A DNA stretch of 64,000 nt, from NCBI RefSeq assembly GCF_030165005.1, contig NZ_JASNNW010000016.1, positions 43,030 to 107,029 of the forward strand, written 5' to 3'. This DNA is from Blastococcus capsensis (GTDB taxonomy: Bacteria > Actinomycetota > Actinomycetes > Mycobacteriales > Geodermatophilaceae). Shown one piece after another: positions 46,155-55,210 of the stretch; position 1 is the first letter of the stretch; each line of letters opens with the position of its first letter. A program made the translations under genes and the position numbers. The notes below the pieces were generated by a model. It had not been told where the DNA came from, did not search any database, and was given only the letters and a program-made list of their open reading frames with translations.

Positions 46155-46877
46155 GTGTCTGCACCTGTGGCGAGCACCGCCCGCGGGGTCACCCGCGTGC
46201 TCCTCCTCGCCGACGCGCCCGTCCTGCGCCGGGGGCTGGTCAGCATGATCAACGAGACCGCCGGCATGCAGTCGGTGGGCACCCCCGGCGAGATCCGGCG
46301 AGCACTCACGCTGGTCGAGACCGCCCGCCCCGACGCGGTGGTGGTCGAGCTGGGCGCCGGCCGGGCAGCGACCCTGGGCGCCTGCCGTGATCTGCGCCGC
46401 CGATTCCCCCGGGTCACGATCATCGCCCTGGCCACGACCGAGGACCCGGCCGTGGTCAACGAGGCCCTCGCTGCCGGCATCCGCGGCTACCTGATGATGA
46501 ACACCTCGCCGACCCTGCTCGGCTGGGCCATCCTGGCCGCCCGCGCCGGCCGCACCGTCGTCGATCCGCAGATCCGCCGGGTCGAGCCGTCGGCAGTGCC
46601 CGCCGCCAAGCCGTTCGCCCCCGAGGTGCCGCTGACCCGCCGCGAGCAGGACGTGCTCGACGAGCTGCTGCAGGGCCAGTCCAACCGCCAGATCGGCCGC
46701 AACCTGTTCATCAGCGAGGACACCGTGAAGTCCCACGTCAAGGCCATCCTGCGCAAGCTGGGTGCCCGGGACCGTGCGCACGCGGTGTCGCTGGTGCTCT
46801 CCAACCGGACGCCGGGCTGCACCTGCGGCGCCCACGCCCTCCGGGCCGTCGCCCCCGAGGCGACGGTCGACATCTGA
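46155..46877 (+). CDS. LuxR-type response regulator with atypical receiver
   Basis: The 240-residue protein has a receiver-like domain (residues 14-125) and a LuxR helix-turn-helix (about 155-220: LTRREQDVLDELLQGQSNRQIG, then SEDTVKSHVKAILRKLG). In the receiver, Asp20 remains of the acidic pair, the phosphoacceptor position in AVVVELG is Glu65 rather than Asp, and the conserved Lys after GYL is Met. It is therefore unlikely to be phosphorylated and may act constitutively or bind a ligand. It stands alone without a histidine kinase and resembles orphan developmental regulators of actinobacteria. Confidence 0.88.
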   Translation: MSAPVASTARGVTRVLLLADAPVLRRGLVSMINETAGMQSVGTPGEIRRALTLVETARPDAVVVELGAGRAATLGACRDLRRRFPRVTIIALATTEDPAVVNEALAAGIRGYLMMNTSPTLLGWAILAARAGRTVVDPQIRRVEPSAVPAAKPFAPEVPLTRREQDVLDELLQGQSNRQIGRNLFISEDTVKSHVKAILRKLGARDRAHAVSLVLSNRTPGCTCGAHALRAVAPEATVDI

Positions 46878-46896
46878 CCGGTCCTCCACCGGACGC

Positions 46897-46971
46897 GGGG
46901 GGGGGGGGGGCGCCCCCCCCCCCCCCCGGGGGGCCCCCCCCCCCCCGGGGGGGGGGGGGGGGGCGGGGGGG
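46897..46971. other. pure G/C homopolymer block, probable sequence artefact
   Basis: About 75 bases consist only of long G runs and C runs (for example more than ten G followed by one C, then fifteen or more C). It is adjacent to otherwise normal sequence on both sides. Such a block is not credible biology in this setting and resembles base-calling or gap-filling error; the last 84 bases of the window look the same. Confidence 0.8.
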
Positions 46972-47000
46972 TTCCCGGGTCGTCGTACTGTCGTGCCGCG

Positions 47001-47873
47001 ATGGCTGTCCGTCCCACCCACACCCGATCCGCCCCGGTGGTCCGTGCCCGCCGCACGCTGGCCGACGACCGGCCCGAGGCGCTCTGGGACATGGAGCGCA
47101 CGCTGCGCCGCCGCGGCTTCCAGACGATCGCCGGGGCCGACGAGGCGGGCCGCGGCGCCTGCGCCGGCCCGCTGGTCGCCGCGGCCTGCATCCTGCCCGC
47201 CGGCCAGCGCGGGCGCGTGCCGGGGCTCGCGGATTCCAAGCTGCTCACCGCCGCCGCCCGGGAACGGGTGTACGCCGAGATCGTCGAGCGGGCGCTCTCG
47301 TGGTCGGTCGTCGTCCTTCCGGTCGCCGATCTCGACGCCCGCGGCATGCACGTCACCAACATCGAGGCGCTGCGTCGCGCCGTCAGCATGCTCGACCCCG
47401 GACCGGACTACGTGCTCACCGACGGCTTCCCCGTGCCCGGGCTCGCCCGGCCGGGTCTGGCCGTGTGGAAGGGCGACCGGGTCGCGGCCTGCGTGGCCGC
47501 CGCCTCCGTGCTGGCCAAGGTGACCCGCGACCGCATCATGGTCGACCTGCACGAGCGCTGGCCCGAGTACGACTTCGCCGGCCACAAGGGCTACATCACC
47601 GACGTCCACACCGCCGCGCTGGAGCGTCACGGTCCGTGTCCGGAGCACCGGATGCGCTACGTCAACGTGGTCCGGGCCCGCGACGTGCACGCCGCCCGGA
47701 CGGCCCGACTGACCGGTTCGGGCGCGATGGTCGATGATGTGTCCATGCGCCCTTCGCCGAACGCCGCCCCCGAAGAGCTTCGAGGGTCGCCGCAGGCGTC
47801 CGGTTCCCCTGTCGGGGTGGGCCGCAGGCCTCCGGTTCCCCTGCGGAGCAGCGATGCGGAGCAGTGTCGATGA
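47001..47873 (+). CDS. rnhB: ribonuclease HII
   Basis: RNase HII removes ribonucleotides misincorporated in DNA. Catalytic acidic residues are in TIAGADEAGRGACAGPLVAA (Asp47, Glu48), YVLTDGFPV and later DRIMVDLHERWPEYDFAGHKGY. The core ends near residue 240. The last 45 residues are read through a tandem intergenic repeat and are not typical of the family; the stop then overlaps the DUF2469 start. The gene may have lost its original stop. TACTGT is 9 bases before the ATG, so the message could be leaderless. Confidence 0.94.
   Translation: MAVRPTHTRSAPVVRARRTLADDRPEALWDMERTLRRRGFQTIAGADEAGRGACAGPLVAAACILPAGQRGRVPGLADSKLLTAAARERVYAEIVERALSWSVVVLPVADLDARGMHVTNIEALRRAVSMLDPGPDYVLTDGFPVPGLARPGLAVWKGDRVAACVAAASVLAKVTRDRIMVDLHERWPEYDFAGHKGYITDVHTAALERHGPCPEHRMRYVNVVRARDVHAARTARLTGSGAMVDDVSMRPSPNAAPEELRGSPQASGSPVGVGRRPPVPLRSSDAEQCR
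47789..47843. repeat. tandem 32-base repeat in the rnhB tail
   Basis: GCCGCAGGCGTCCGGTTCCCC at 47789 is repeated with one change at 47821, a period of 32 bases. The second unit also forms a hairpin (CCGCAGG with CCTGCGG). It lies inside the extended C-terminal frame of rnhB. Confidence 0.75.
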
Positions 47874-48190
47874 GCACCGAAGATCTCGAGAAGTACGAGA
47901 CCGAGATGGAGCTGCAGCTCTATCGCGAGTACCGGGACATCGTCCGGCAGTTCACCTACGTGGTGGAGACCGAGCGGCGGTTCTACCTGGCCAACTCCGT
48001 CGACCTGCAGGTGCGGGAGGCCGGGGGAGAGGTCTTCTTCGAGCTGAAGCTCTCCGACGCCTGGGTGTGGGACATGTACCGCCCCGCCCGCTTCGTGCGG
48101 AACGTGCGGGTGCTGACGTTCAAGGACGTCAACGTCGAGGAGCTCGACAAGCCCGACCTCGAGCTGCCCGACGGCCCCCGCCTGCCGTAG
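47870..48190 (+). CDS. DUF2469 family protein
   Basis: The 106-residue protein starts MSTEDLEKYETEMELQLYRE and includes YVVETERRFYLANSVDL and DAWVWDMYRPARFVRNVRV. This is the DUF2469 family, restricted to actinobacteria and always near rnhB and yraN. It is acidic and probably cytoplasmic; no activity is known. ATG 47870 overlaps the rnhB stop; a GTG two codons earlier is possible. Confidence 0.93.
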   Translation: MSTEDLEKYETEMELQLYREYRDIVRQFTYVVETERRFYLANSVDLQVREAGGEVFFELKLSDAWVWDMYRPARFVRNVRVLTFKDVNVEELDKPDLELPDGPRLP

Positions 48191-48277
48191 CCGGCGCGGT
48201 CGTCCACAGGCATCGCTCGCGTCCACAGACCGGGCCGGGGCCTTGGGTGCGGAGCGCTTGCCCGGCACGGTCGGGGA

Positions 48278-48637
48278 GTGCCTCCCACCTCCGAACTCGG
48301 CGCCCACGGTGAACGCATCGCCGTCGCCTACCTGACCGACAACGGACTCCGCGTCCTCGACCGCAACTGGCGATGCCGCGAGGGGGAGCTCGACGTCGTC
48401 GCTCGCGACGGCGACGCCCTCGTCTTCTGCGAGGTGAAGACCCGCCGCGGAACCGGCTACGGCCGGCCCGTGGAGGCGGTCACGCCCGCCAAGTGCAGGC
48501 GGATCCGGGTGCTCGCGCAGCGCTGGCTCGCGGCGCACGAGGAGCACGCACCGGAAGTGCGCTTCGACGTCGTCGGCGTGCTGGTCCGTCCCGGGCGCCC
48601 GGCCGTGGTCACCCACCTCCGGGCGGCGTTCTCGTGA
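48278..48637 (+). CDS. yraN: YraN/UPF0102 family endonuclease-like protein
   Basis: A 119-residue protein of the UPF0102 family with the restriction-endonuclease-like core: GAHGERIAVAYLTDNGLRVLD, NWRCREGELDVVARDGDALV and FCEVKTRR (the Glu and Lys of the PD-(D/E)xK motif). It probably binds DNA or branched DNA. It overlaps the next gene (GTGA) and belongs to yraN-comM-dprA, a group linked to recombination. Confidence 0.93.
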   Translation: MPPTSELGAHGERIAVAYLTDNGLRVLDRNWRCREGELDVVARDGDALVFCEVKTRRGTGYGRPVEAVTPAKCRRIRVLAQRWLAAHEEHAPEVRFDVVGVLVRPGRPAVVTHLRAAFS

Positions 48638-50154
48638 CGCTCGCCCGTACCTGGTCGGTCGGGCTCGCCGGGGTCCAGGGCGCGATGGTGGAGGTGGAGG
48701 TCGACATCGCGGCCGGCCTGCCCGGGGTCGTGCTCGTCGGCCTCCCGGACGCGGTGGTGCGGCAGTCGGTGGACCGGGTGCGGGCGGCCGTCGTGAACGC
48801 CGGTGGGGAGTTCCCCGCCCGGCGGATCACCATCGGGCTCTCGCCCGCGTCCATGCCCAAGCAGGGCAGCGGATTCGACCTCGCGCTGGCCGCCGCGGTC
48901 CTCGCCGCGGCGGGCACGGTGCGCCGCCGTGCGGTCGACCGGCTCGTGCTGCTCGGCGAGCTGGGCCTCGACGGGTCGGTGCGGGCCATCCGCGGCGTCC
49001 TCCCGGCGGTCCTCGCCGCTGCCCGGGCCGGCCACCGCCAGGTCGTCGTCCCGCTGGCCAATGCGGCCGAGGCCGCGCTGGTCGAGCGGGTGGAGGTGCT
49101 CGCCGTGGAAAGCCTGGCGCAGCTGGTCGAGCACCTGCGCGGGGCCACGGTCCTGCAGCCGTACGAGCGCGGGCCGCTGCCCGAGCCTCCTCCGGTGCCC
49201 GACCTCGCCGACGTCGTCGGTCAGGTCGCCGGGCGGCGGGCGGTCGAGGTCGCCGCCGCCGGTGGGCATCACCTCTTCCTCACCGGCCCGCCCGGTGCCG
49301 GGAAGACGATGCTGGCCGAGCGGCTGCCGGGCCTGCTGCCGCCGCTGGACGAGCAGGCGGCGCTGGAGGTCACCGCCATCCACTCGATCGCCGGCACGCT
49401 GCCGCCCGACGCGCCCCTGGTCACCCGGCCGACGTTCGAGGCCCCGCACCACTCGGCGACCATGGCGGCGCTGATCGGCGGTGGCTCCGGCCAGATCCGG
49501 CCGGGTGCGCTGTGCCGGGCGCACCGTGGCGTCCTGTTCATCGACGAGGCGCCGGAGTTCCCCCGCGCCGTCCTGGACACCCTCCGGCAGCCGCTGGAAC
49601 GCGGCCAGGTGACCATCCAGCGGGCCGCGGGGTCGGCGACCTTCCCCTGCAGGGCGCAGCTGGTGCTGGCGGCCAACCCGTGCCCGTGCGCCAGTGCTGC
49701 CGGCGACACCGCCTGCACGTGCAGCCCGCTGGAACGCCGGCGCTACCAGTCGCGGCTGTCCGGGCCGCTGCTCGATCGCGTCGACCTGCGGGTGGACCTG
49801 CCGCCGGTCACCCGCGCAGCCTGGCTCGACGGGGTGGACACGCCGGAGCCCACCGCGGTCGTCGCCGAACGGGTGGCCCGGGCGCGGGCGGTGGCGGGGC
49901 AGCGGCTGGTCGGGACCGGACTGGCGCTCAACAGCCAGGTGCCCGGACGCATGCTGCGCGAGCGCTTCGCCGTCCCGCGCTCCTCGCTGCGGCTGGCCGA
50001 GCGAGCCCTGGAGCGCGGCGCGCTCTCGGTGCGCGGGTTCGACCGGGTGGTGCGGGTCGCCTGGACACTGGCCGACCTCGCCGGCCGCACGGTGCCGGGT
50101 ACGAACGAGATCGCCGAAGCGCTGGGCATGCGGCTCCGGCGGAGCGTGGCATGA
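48634..50154 (+). CDS. comM: YifB/ComM-type AAA+ ATPase (Mg chelatase-like)
   Basis: The 506-residue protein has the YifB order: an N-terminal Lon-protease-like domain (SVGLAGVQGAMVEVEVDIAAG), then Walker A TGPPGAGKTM, Walker B GVLFIDEAPEF, the PCPC cysteine loop (LAANPCPCASAAGDTACTC) and a C-terminal magnesium chelatase domain with FDRVVRVAWTLADLAG. In other bacteria ComM is a branch-migration helicase for natural transformation. Together with dprA next door it suggests DNA uptake or repair. Confidence 0.94.
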   Translation: MTLARTWSVGLAGVQGAMVEVEVDIAAGLPGVVLVGLPDAVVRQSVDRVRAAVVNAGGEFPARRITIGLSPASMPKQGSGFDLALAAAVLAAAGTVRRRAVDRLVLLGELGLDGSVRAIRGVLPAVLAAARAGHRQVVVPLANAAEAALVERVEVLAVESLAQLVEHLRGATVLQPYERGPLPEPPPVPDLADVVGQVAGRRAVEVAAAGGHHLFLTGPPGAGKTMLAERLPGLLPPLDEQAALEVTAIHSIAGTLPPDAPLVTRPTFEAPHHSATMAALIGGGSGQIRPGALCRAHRGVLFIDEAPEFPRAVLDTLRQPLERGQVTIQRAAGSATFPCRAQLVLAANPCPCASAAGDTACTCSPLERRRYQSRLSGPLLDRVDLRVDLPPVTRAAWLDGVDTPEPTAVVAERVARARAVAGQRLVGTGLALNSQVPGRMLRERFAVPRSSLRLAERALERGALSVRGFDRVVRVAWTLADLAGRTVPGTNEIAEALGMRLRRSVA

Positions 50155-51398
50155 GCCTCGACGAGGACCTCGAGGAGGCGCGCGGGGCCGCTCCCGCCCC
50201 CGGCGGGGTGCACCCCGGGGTCCGCCGGGCGCGGGCGTGGCTCAGCCGCGCGGTGGAGCCGGGCACCATCGACCTCTTCCGGTACGTCGACGACGTCGGG
50301 CCGGTCGAGGCGGTGCGCCGGCTGCGGGCCGGGACGGCGCCGGACCGGATCCGCTCCCTCGTGGGCGCCCGGGCGCAGCAGGACGCCAGCCTGGCCGACC
50401 TGCACCGCGCCGAACGGTGCGGGGCCCGGTTCGTCGTGCCGGAGGACGACGAGTGGCCGGCGTACCCGTTGCACGCGTTGACCGTGGCCCTCGCCGGAGA
50501 GCCGGTGGAGCCGCGACACCAAGCCGATCGCACCCGCGCTCCCGTGCCGCCGCTGGGGCTGTGGCTGCGCGGTCCGGGACGCCTGGACGTGCTGGCCGAC
50601 CGGTCGGTCGCCGTGGTGGGTTCCCGGGCGTCGACCGCCTACGGCGAGCACGTCGCCGCAGAGCTGGGCCACCAGCTGGGGGAGCGCGGCTGGACCGTGG
50701 TGTCGGGAGGGGCCTTCGGCATCGACGGCGCCGCCCATCGTGGCGCGCTCGCCGCCGAGGCACCGACGATCGCTGTTCTGGCCTGCGGGGTGGACCGGGT
50801 CTACCCGGCGGCGCACGGCGCACTGTTCGCCCGGATCGCGGAGACGGGGCTGCTCGTGAGCGAGTGGCCGCCGGGCTGCGCGCCGCTGCGGCACCGGTTC
50901 CTCGTCCGCAACCGGTTGATCGCCGCCCTCACCCGCGGCACGGTGGTCGTGGAGGCCGCAGCCCGCTCGGGCGCCCAGGCGACCGCCAACCGCGCCCGGG
51001 ACCTCGGCCGGGCGCTGATGGTGGTCCCCGGGCCGATCACCAGCGCCCTGTCGGTCGGCTGCCACGAGCTGCTCAGGGACGAAGCGGCCGGTGCCGTGCT
51101 GGTCACCTCCGCCGCGCACGTCATCGAGGCCGTCGGCGGCATCGGCACGGATCTCGCGCCGCCCGTCGAGCGGCCGACCTCGCCGCGCGACGAGCTCTCC
51201 GACGTCGCGGCGCGGGTGCTGGACGCCTGCCCGGTCCGCATCGGGGCCAGCCCGGAACGGCTCGCGAACATCGCCGGCTGCACGGTCCTCGACGTCCTCC
51301 GGGTGCTGCCGTCGCTGGAGCTCGCCGACCTCGTGCAGTGGACCGGCACCGGCTGGCGGCTGGCGCCACCGCCGAAGACTCCCGGCGCGGCGGCTTGA
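50151..51398 (+). CDS. dprA: DNA-processing protein DprA
   Basis: DprA loads RecA onto incoming single-stranded DNA. The 415-residue protein has an N-terminal SAM-like region, the Rossmann-fold core with [64 protein letters not shown] and [11 protein letters not shown], and a winged-helix C-terminus. The ATG overlaps the comM stop by 4 bases. All key motifs are intact. Confidence 0.95.
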   Translation: MSLDEDLEEARGAAPAPGGVHPGVRRARAWLSRAVEPGTIDLFRYVDDVGPVEAVRRLRAGTAPDRIRSLVGARAQQDASLADLHRAERCGARFVVPEDDEWPAYPLHALTVALAGEPVEPRHQADRTRAPVPPLGLWLRGPGRLDVLADRSVAVVGSRASTAYGEHVAAELGHQLGERGWTVVSGGAFGIDGAAHRGALAAEAPTIAVLACGVDRVYPAAHGALFARIAETGLLVSEWPPGCAPLRHRFLVRNRLIAALTRGTVVVEAAARSGAQATANRARDLGRALMVVPGPITSALSVGCHELLRDEAAGAVLVTSAAHVIEAVGGIGTDLAPPVERPTSPRDELSDVAARVLDACPVRIGASPERLANIAGCTVLDVLRVLPSLELADLVQWTGTGWRLAPPPKTPGAAA

Positions 51399-51429
51399 CC
51401 GGCGGCTGGCGCCGACGGACGGTGCCCCC

Positions 51430-52368
51430 GTGGCCACTCCCCGCACCGCAGAGGTCCGCGCCGGGTTGCCCCCGGCGCTGGCCGAGGCGCTGGCCGGCTA
51501 CGAGGAGCACCTGAGCGCGCAGCGCGATCTCTCCGCGAACACGCTCCGGGGCTATGTCGGCGACGTCGCCCGGCTGCTGGACCACCTGGCCCGGCGCAGC
51601 GGCACCCAGCCGCACGACCTCGACCTGGCCGCGCTGCGGAGCTGGCTCGCTTCGGGCCGCACCCGCGGGCACAGCCGGTCCACCACCGCCCGGCACGCCT
51701 CGGCCGCCCGGTCGTTCACCGCCTGGCTGCGCCGTGCCGGCCTCACTCCCGAGGACGTCGGGCAGCGACTGGTCAGCCCCAGGGCCCACCGCACGCTGCC
51801 CGACGTGCTGGCCCCCGACCAGGCTCGTGCACTGGTCGAGACGGCCGCCGGGTCGGAGGAGCCGGTGCAGCTGCGCGACGCCGTCGTCCTGGAGCTGCTG
51901 TACGCCAGCGGCATCCGGGTCAGCGAGCTCGTCGGTCTCGACGTCGACGACGTCGACCGGGGACGCCGGCTGCTGCGGGTCCTGGGCAAGGGCCGCAAGG
52001 AGCGCAGCGTGCCCTACGGGTTGCCGGCCGAACGGGCGGTGGACGCCTGGCTGACCCGGGGCCGGCCGGCTCTCGCGACGCCGGACTCCGGCCCGGCGCT
52101 CCTCCTGGGCCTGCGGGGACGCCGGCTCGACGCCCGGGAGGCCCGCCGCACGGTGCACGCCGCCACCGCCGGCGTCCCGGGGGCTCCGGACATCGGCCCG
52201 CACGGACTCCGGCACTCCGCGGCCACGCACGTGCTGGAGGGCGGCGCGGACCTGCGGTCCGTCCAGGAGTTGCTCGGCCACGCTAGCCTCGCGACGACGC
52301 AGATCTACACGCACGTGACGGTCGAACGGCTCCGTGCGGTCCATGCCCAGGCGCATCCTCGTGCCTGA
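51430..52368 (+). CDS. xerC: tyrosine recombinase XerC
   Basis: A 312-residue tyrosine recombinase that resolves chromosome dimers. Catalytic residues are Arg163 (ASGIRVSEL), Lys187 ([10 protein letters not shown]), His258-x-x-Arg261 ([10 protein letters not shown]), His284 (LLGHASL) and Tyr293 (TQIYTHV). The N-terminal SAM-like domain [19 protein letters not shown] is also standard. Location beside dprA and the sigma gene is the conserved place for xerC in actinobacteria, so an integrase role is unlikely. Confidence 0.94.
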   Translation: MATPRTAEVRAGLPPALAEALAGYEEHLSAQRDLSANTLRGYVGDVARLLDHLARRSGTQPHDLDLAALRSWLASGRTRGHSRSTTARHASAARSFTAWLRRAGLTPEDVGQRLVSPRAHRTLPDVLAPDQARALVETAAGSEEPVQLRDAVVLELLYASGIRVSELVGLDVDDVDRGRRLLRVLGKGRKERSVPYGLPAERAVDAWLTRGRPALATPDSGPALLLGLRGRRLDAREARRTVHAATAGVPGAPDIGPHGLRHSAATHVLEGGADLRSVQELLGHASLATTQIYTHVTVERLRAVHAQAHPRA

Positions 52369-52404
52369 GGCCGGGGCCGGCCCGCGGAGCGGGCGGCGGC
52401 ACTC

Positions 52405-53259
52405 ATGACCACGCGGGACCACGGACCGGACCCCGCAGCACGACCGAGGAGCGCGACCGTGTCTGAGGCAACCATCCGCCGGATCGGCGAACCCGGTGAG
52501 GACGCCGAGGCCCTGCTGTACGAGCTGTGGGCCCGGTACGTCGAAGGCCGGGACGCGGCCCTCCGGGACCGGCTGATCCTGCACTACGCGCCGCTGGTGA
52601 AGTACGTCGCCGGCCGGGTCGGCAGCGGTCTGCCCGCACACGTGGAGCAGTCCGACCTCATCTCGTACGGGACCTTCGGGCTCATCGACGCGATCACCCG
52701 GTACGAGCCCACCCGCGAGGTGAAGTTCGAGAGCTACGCGATGGCCCGCATCCGCGGCGCGATCATCGACGAGCTGCGCAACACCGACTGGATCCCGCGG
52801 TCGGTGCGGGTCAAGGCCCGCGCGTTCGAGCGCACGGTCGCCGAGCTGGAGAGCAAGCTGCACCGGACGCCGACCGATGAAGAGGTCGCCGACGCCATGG
52901 ACATGGACGTCGAGGACATCCGGAAGTTCCTCGGGCAGCTGTCCCTGGTGAACGTCGTGGCGCTGGACGAGCTGCTCACCGACGACGACGGCGGTTCCCC
53001 GCGCCTCGGCGACACCCTCCGGGATCCCACCGCACTCGACCCGCAGGCGATGGCCGAGCACGGTGAGGCCCGCCAGCTGCTGGCCCGCGCCGTCGAGCAG
53101 CTGCCCGAACGGGAGAAGGTCGTCGTCTCCCTGTACTACTTCGAGGGCCTCACGCTGGCCGACATCGGCCGGGTGCTCGGAGTGACCGAGAGCCGGATCT
53201 GCCAGCTGCACACCAAGGCGGTGCTGCACCTGCGCACCAAGCTGGCCGACATCGCCTGA
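52405..53259 (+). CDS. whiG: RNA polymerase sigma factor, WhiG/FliA family
   Basis: The 284-residue sigma-70 family protein has region 2 ([25 protein letters not shown], then [16 protein letters not shown] and [18 protein letters not shown]), region 3 and region 4 ([40 protein letters not shown]). These are features of the WhiG/FliA/SigD group that controls sporulation in Streptomyces or flagella in motile genera. Which applies here is not visible. GTG 52459 is an alternative start. A hairpin follows the stop. Confidence 0.92.
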   Translation: MTTRDHGPDPAARPRSATVSEATIRRIGEPGEDAEALLYELWARYVEGRDAALRDRLILHYAPLVKYVAGRVGSGLPAHVEQSDLISYGTFGLIDAITRYEPTREVKFESYAMARIRGAIIDELRNTDWIPRSVRVKARAFERTVAELESKLHRTPTDEEVADAMDMDVEDIRKFLGQLSLVNVVALDELLTDDDGGSPRLGDTLRDPTALDPQAMAEHGEARQLLARAVEQLPEREKVVVSLYYFEGLTLADIGRVLGVTESRICQLHTKAVLHLRTKLADIA

Positions 53260-53304
53260 GCCGGGTGCTCGTTCGACCGCGGGGGAGGGGTGGGGGCTGC
53301 TGCA

Positions 53305-53345
53305 CGGCCGTCCCTCCGCTGCGTCCGGGGGTCCGGGGACGGCCG
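53305..53345 (+). terminator. hairpin downstream of whiG
   Basis: CGGCCGTCCC at 53305-53314 pairs with GGGACGGCCG at 53336-53345, a perfect 10-bp stem with a 21-base loop that can fold further. It lies 46 bases after the whiG stop and probably ends the yraN-comM-dprA-xerC-whiG transcript. Confidence 0.65.
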
Positions 53346-53702
53346 CCGGCAGTCGCCGTGACGTGCAATGCCTGGCCCAGCGGGACCGCGCACACGCCGC
53401 GCCGGTGGTCACCACGGCCATGACTGCCTCGGTCGCAGGAGGCCTGTTCCGAGCGGGGACGGCCGGCAGAGCCTGCGACGGGTCGATCGGGAGCCTGGTC
53501 GCTGTTACGGTCCGAGCAAGAGGGTGCCGGGCACCGCGCAGGGGTGGATCCGTGGTGGTCGCCCGCGGCCGACGAAGCGTGGGGGAGGTGCGGGTGGCCT
53601 TCCCTTTCGTCCGCCGCTCGACGACCGGCGTCATGGACTGCCGATGAGCTCGGCCGGTAGGGGCCGGACGGCCTGGCCGTCCGGCGCCCCGAGTGGGGCG
53701 CA
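53346..53702. other. 357-base intergenic region between whiG and the catabolic island
   Basis: No gene is supported; the open frames here have poor third-position bias. This is the point at which the usual actinobacterial order (whiG, an M23 peptidase gene, rpsB, tsf) is interrupted. I could not recognise an integration site, tRNA or inverted repeat at the join. TGTTACGGT near 53503 is AT-richer and could belong to a promoter for the thiolase-like gene. Confidence 0.4.
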
Positions 53703-54851
53703 GTGGCCGTGAGCGCATTCCTCACCGGGGTGGGGCTCACCCCGTTCGGTCGGCTGCCGGGAAGGGACTCGCAGGACTGGCAGTGCGCTGCCGCGCAGAT
53801 CGCGCTGGACGATGCCGGTCTCGATCCGCTCCGAATCGGCGCGGTGATCGCCGGCTATTCGACCGTGTCCGGCCACCTCATGCCTGCGAACGTGGTCGCC
53901 GAGCGGTTGGGAGTGCGACCGGAGGTCGCCTTCGGCATGAGCGTCGGTGGCGCGACCGGGTTGGCGATGGTGGCGCAAGCCGCCTCGTTGGTGGCGTCCG
54001 CGACGGCCGAGCACGTGCTGGTGGTCGCGGGGGAGAACCGGGCCAGCGGACAGTCGAGCACGACGTCGACCAAGATCCTCGCCCAGGTCGGGCACGCCCA
54101 CTACGAGGTGCCGCTCGGTGGGACGGTGCCGGCGTACTACGCACTCCTGGCCTCGCGATATCTCTGGAGCCACGGTCTGGACGACGCTGCGCTCGCACCG
54201 TTGCCGGTGCAGATGCGCGAGCACGCCGTGGCAACCGTCGGCGCACACTTCCGCCAGCCGATCACGGTCGCCGACGTCCTCTCCTCGCGACCGGTGGCCG
54301 AGCCGCTGCGGCTGCTGGACTGCTGCCCGGTCTCCGACGGGGGCGCGGCCTTCGTGGTCTCGCGCGCGCCCACGTCGGAACGGTCGCTGTCGATCGTGGG
54401 CGTCGGTCAGGGGCACCGGCACCAGCACCTGAGCGCGCTGGATCCGGAGGACACGGGCGCCGCACGGGCAGCCGGCGCGGCGCTGCGCCAGGCCGGCCTG
54501 GATCTCGCCGAGGTGGACGTCTTCGGCATCTACGACAGCTTCTCGATCACCGTGGCGATGATCATGGAGGAGCTGGGGCTCGCGCCGCCCGGCCGCGCCG
54601 GGGCCTACGCGCGGGCGGGTGCCTTCCAGGCCGACGGGCGTCACCCCCTGAACACCCACGGTGGCCTGCTCTCGTACGGGCACTCGGGGGTAGCCGGAGG
54701 GATGGCCCACCTCGCCGAGGTGGCCGGACAGTTGCGCGGCGAGCGTGGTGCTGCGCAGGTGTCCGACTGCGAGGTCGGGTACGTGCATGCCGACGGCGGG
54801 GTGCTCTCCGCCCACGTCGGCGTCGTCCTCCGGAAGGGAAGCCAGCCGTGA
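53703..54851 (+). CDS. thiolase-like protein (SCP-x/Ltp2 group), first copy
   Basis: A 382-residue thiolase-fold protein. The usual nucleophilic Cys loop is replaced by MSVGGATG (residues 79-86). Other motifs are FGIYDSFSIT (Tyr277, Asp278) and NTHGGLLSYGH at 317-327, where thiolases have N-x-x-GG and the catalytic His; the C-terminal Cys loop is GGVLSAHVG without Cys. This pattern fits thiolase-like lyases such as the Ltp2 retro-aldolase of steroid breakdown, which need a DUF35 partner. A DUF35 gene follows with a 4-base overlap. The substrate is unknown. Confidence 0.83.
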   Translation: MAVSAFLTGVGLTPFGRLPGRDSQDWQCAAAQIALDDAGLDPLRIGAVIAGYSTVSGHLMPANVVAERLGVRPEVAFGMSVGGATGLAMVAQAASLVASATAEHVLVVAGENRASGQSSTTSTKILAQVGHAHYEVPLGGTVPAYYALLASRYLWSHGLDDAALAPLPVQMREHAVATVGAHFRQPITVADVLSSRPVAEPLRLLDCCPVSDGGAAFVVSRAPTSERSLSIVGVGQGHRHQHLSALDPEDTGAARAAGAALRQAGLDLAEVDVFGIYDSFSITVAMIMEELGLAPPGRAGAYARAGAFQADGRHPLNTHGGLLSYGHSGVAGGMAHLAEVAGQLRGERGAAQVSDCEVGYVHADGGVLSAHVGVVLRKGSQP

Positions 54852-55210
54852 GCCGGCACCACGACGACTGGACGCACGGAGAGCCGCGGCTGGTGCTCGG
54901 GGTCTGCGACGACTGCGAGAACCGCTGGTACCTGCCGCGTGACCACTGCCCGCGGTGCGGATCGGGACGGAGCTCCTCGCGGCAGTCGTCCGGCGACGGA
55001 CTGTGCGTGGCGGTGACCCGCTCGCACGTGACCGGCGAGGTGGGCGGCGCACCGCTGTCGCTGGCCCTCGTCCAGCTCGACGAGGGCCCGGTGGTGATGG
55101 GCCGGGTGCGCGACGAACTGGTACCCGGGGACCGCGCCCGCGTGGAATTCGTGCCGGACGGCACGGGGACGGCCCTGGTCCCGAGTTTCTCGAGAAGGGC
55201 GCTGACATGA
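54848..55210 (+). CDS. DUF35 (Zn-ribbon/OB-fold) partner protein, first copy
   Basis: The 120-residue protein has a rubredoxin-like zinc ribbon (CDDCENRWYLPRDHCPRCG, two CxxC pairs) followed by an OB-fold with VTGEVGGAPLSLALVQLDEG and VPGDRARVEFVP. DUF35 proteins bind acyl-CoA and form complexes with thiolase-like enzymes; the preceding gene is the clear partner. It overlaps both neighbours by 4 bases. Confidence 0.88.
   Translation: MSRHHDDWTHGEPRLVLGVCDDCENRWYLPRDHCPRCGSGRSSSRQSSGDGLCVAVTRSHVTGEVGGAPLSLALVQLDEGPVVMGRVRDELVPGDRARVEFVPDGTGTALVPSFSRRALT

Noticed and set aside
46897..46971. G/C block as a giant terminator or quadruplex element
   Set aside because: Pure G and C runs of this length beside normal sequence, repeated at the window end, are better explained as sequencing or assembly error.
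51430..52368. Tyrosine recombinase as a phage or island integrase
   Set aside because: Its place between dprA and the whiG-type sigma gene and its 312-residue length mark it as the chromosomal XerC.
53363..53647. 94-codon frame between whiG and the first thiolase-like gene
   Set aside because: Poor third-position bias, no ribosome binding site and overlap with several equally long frames.
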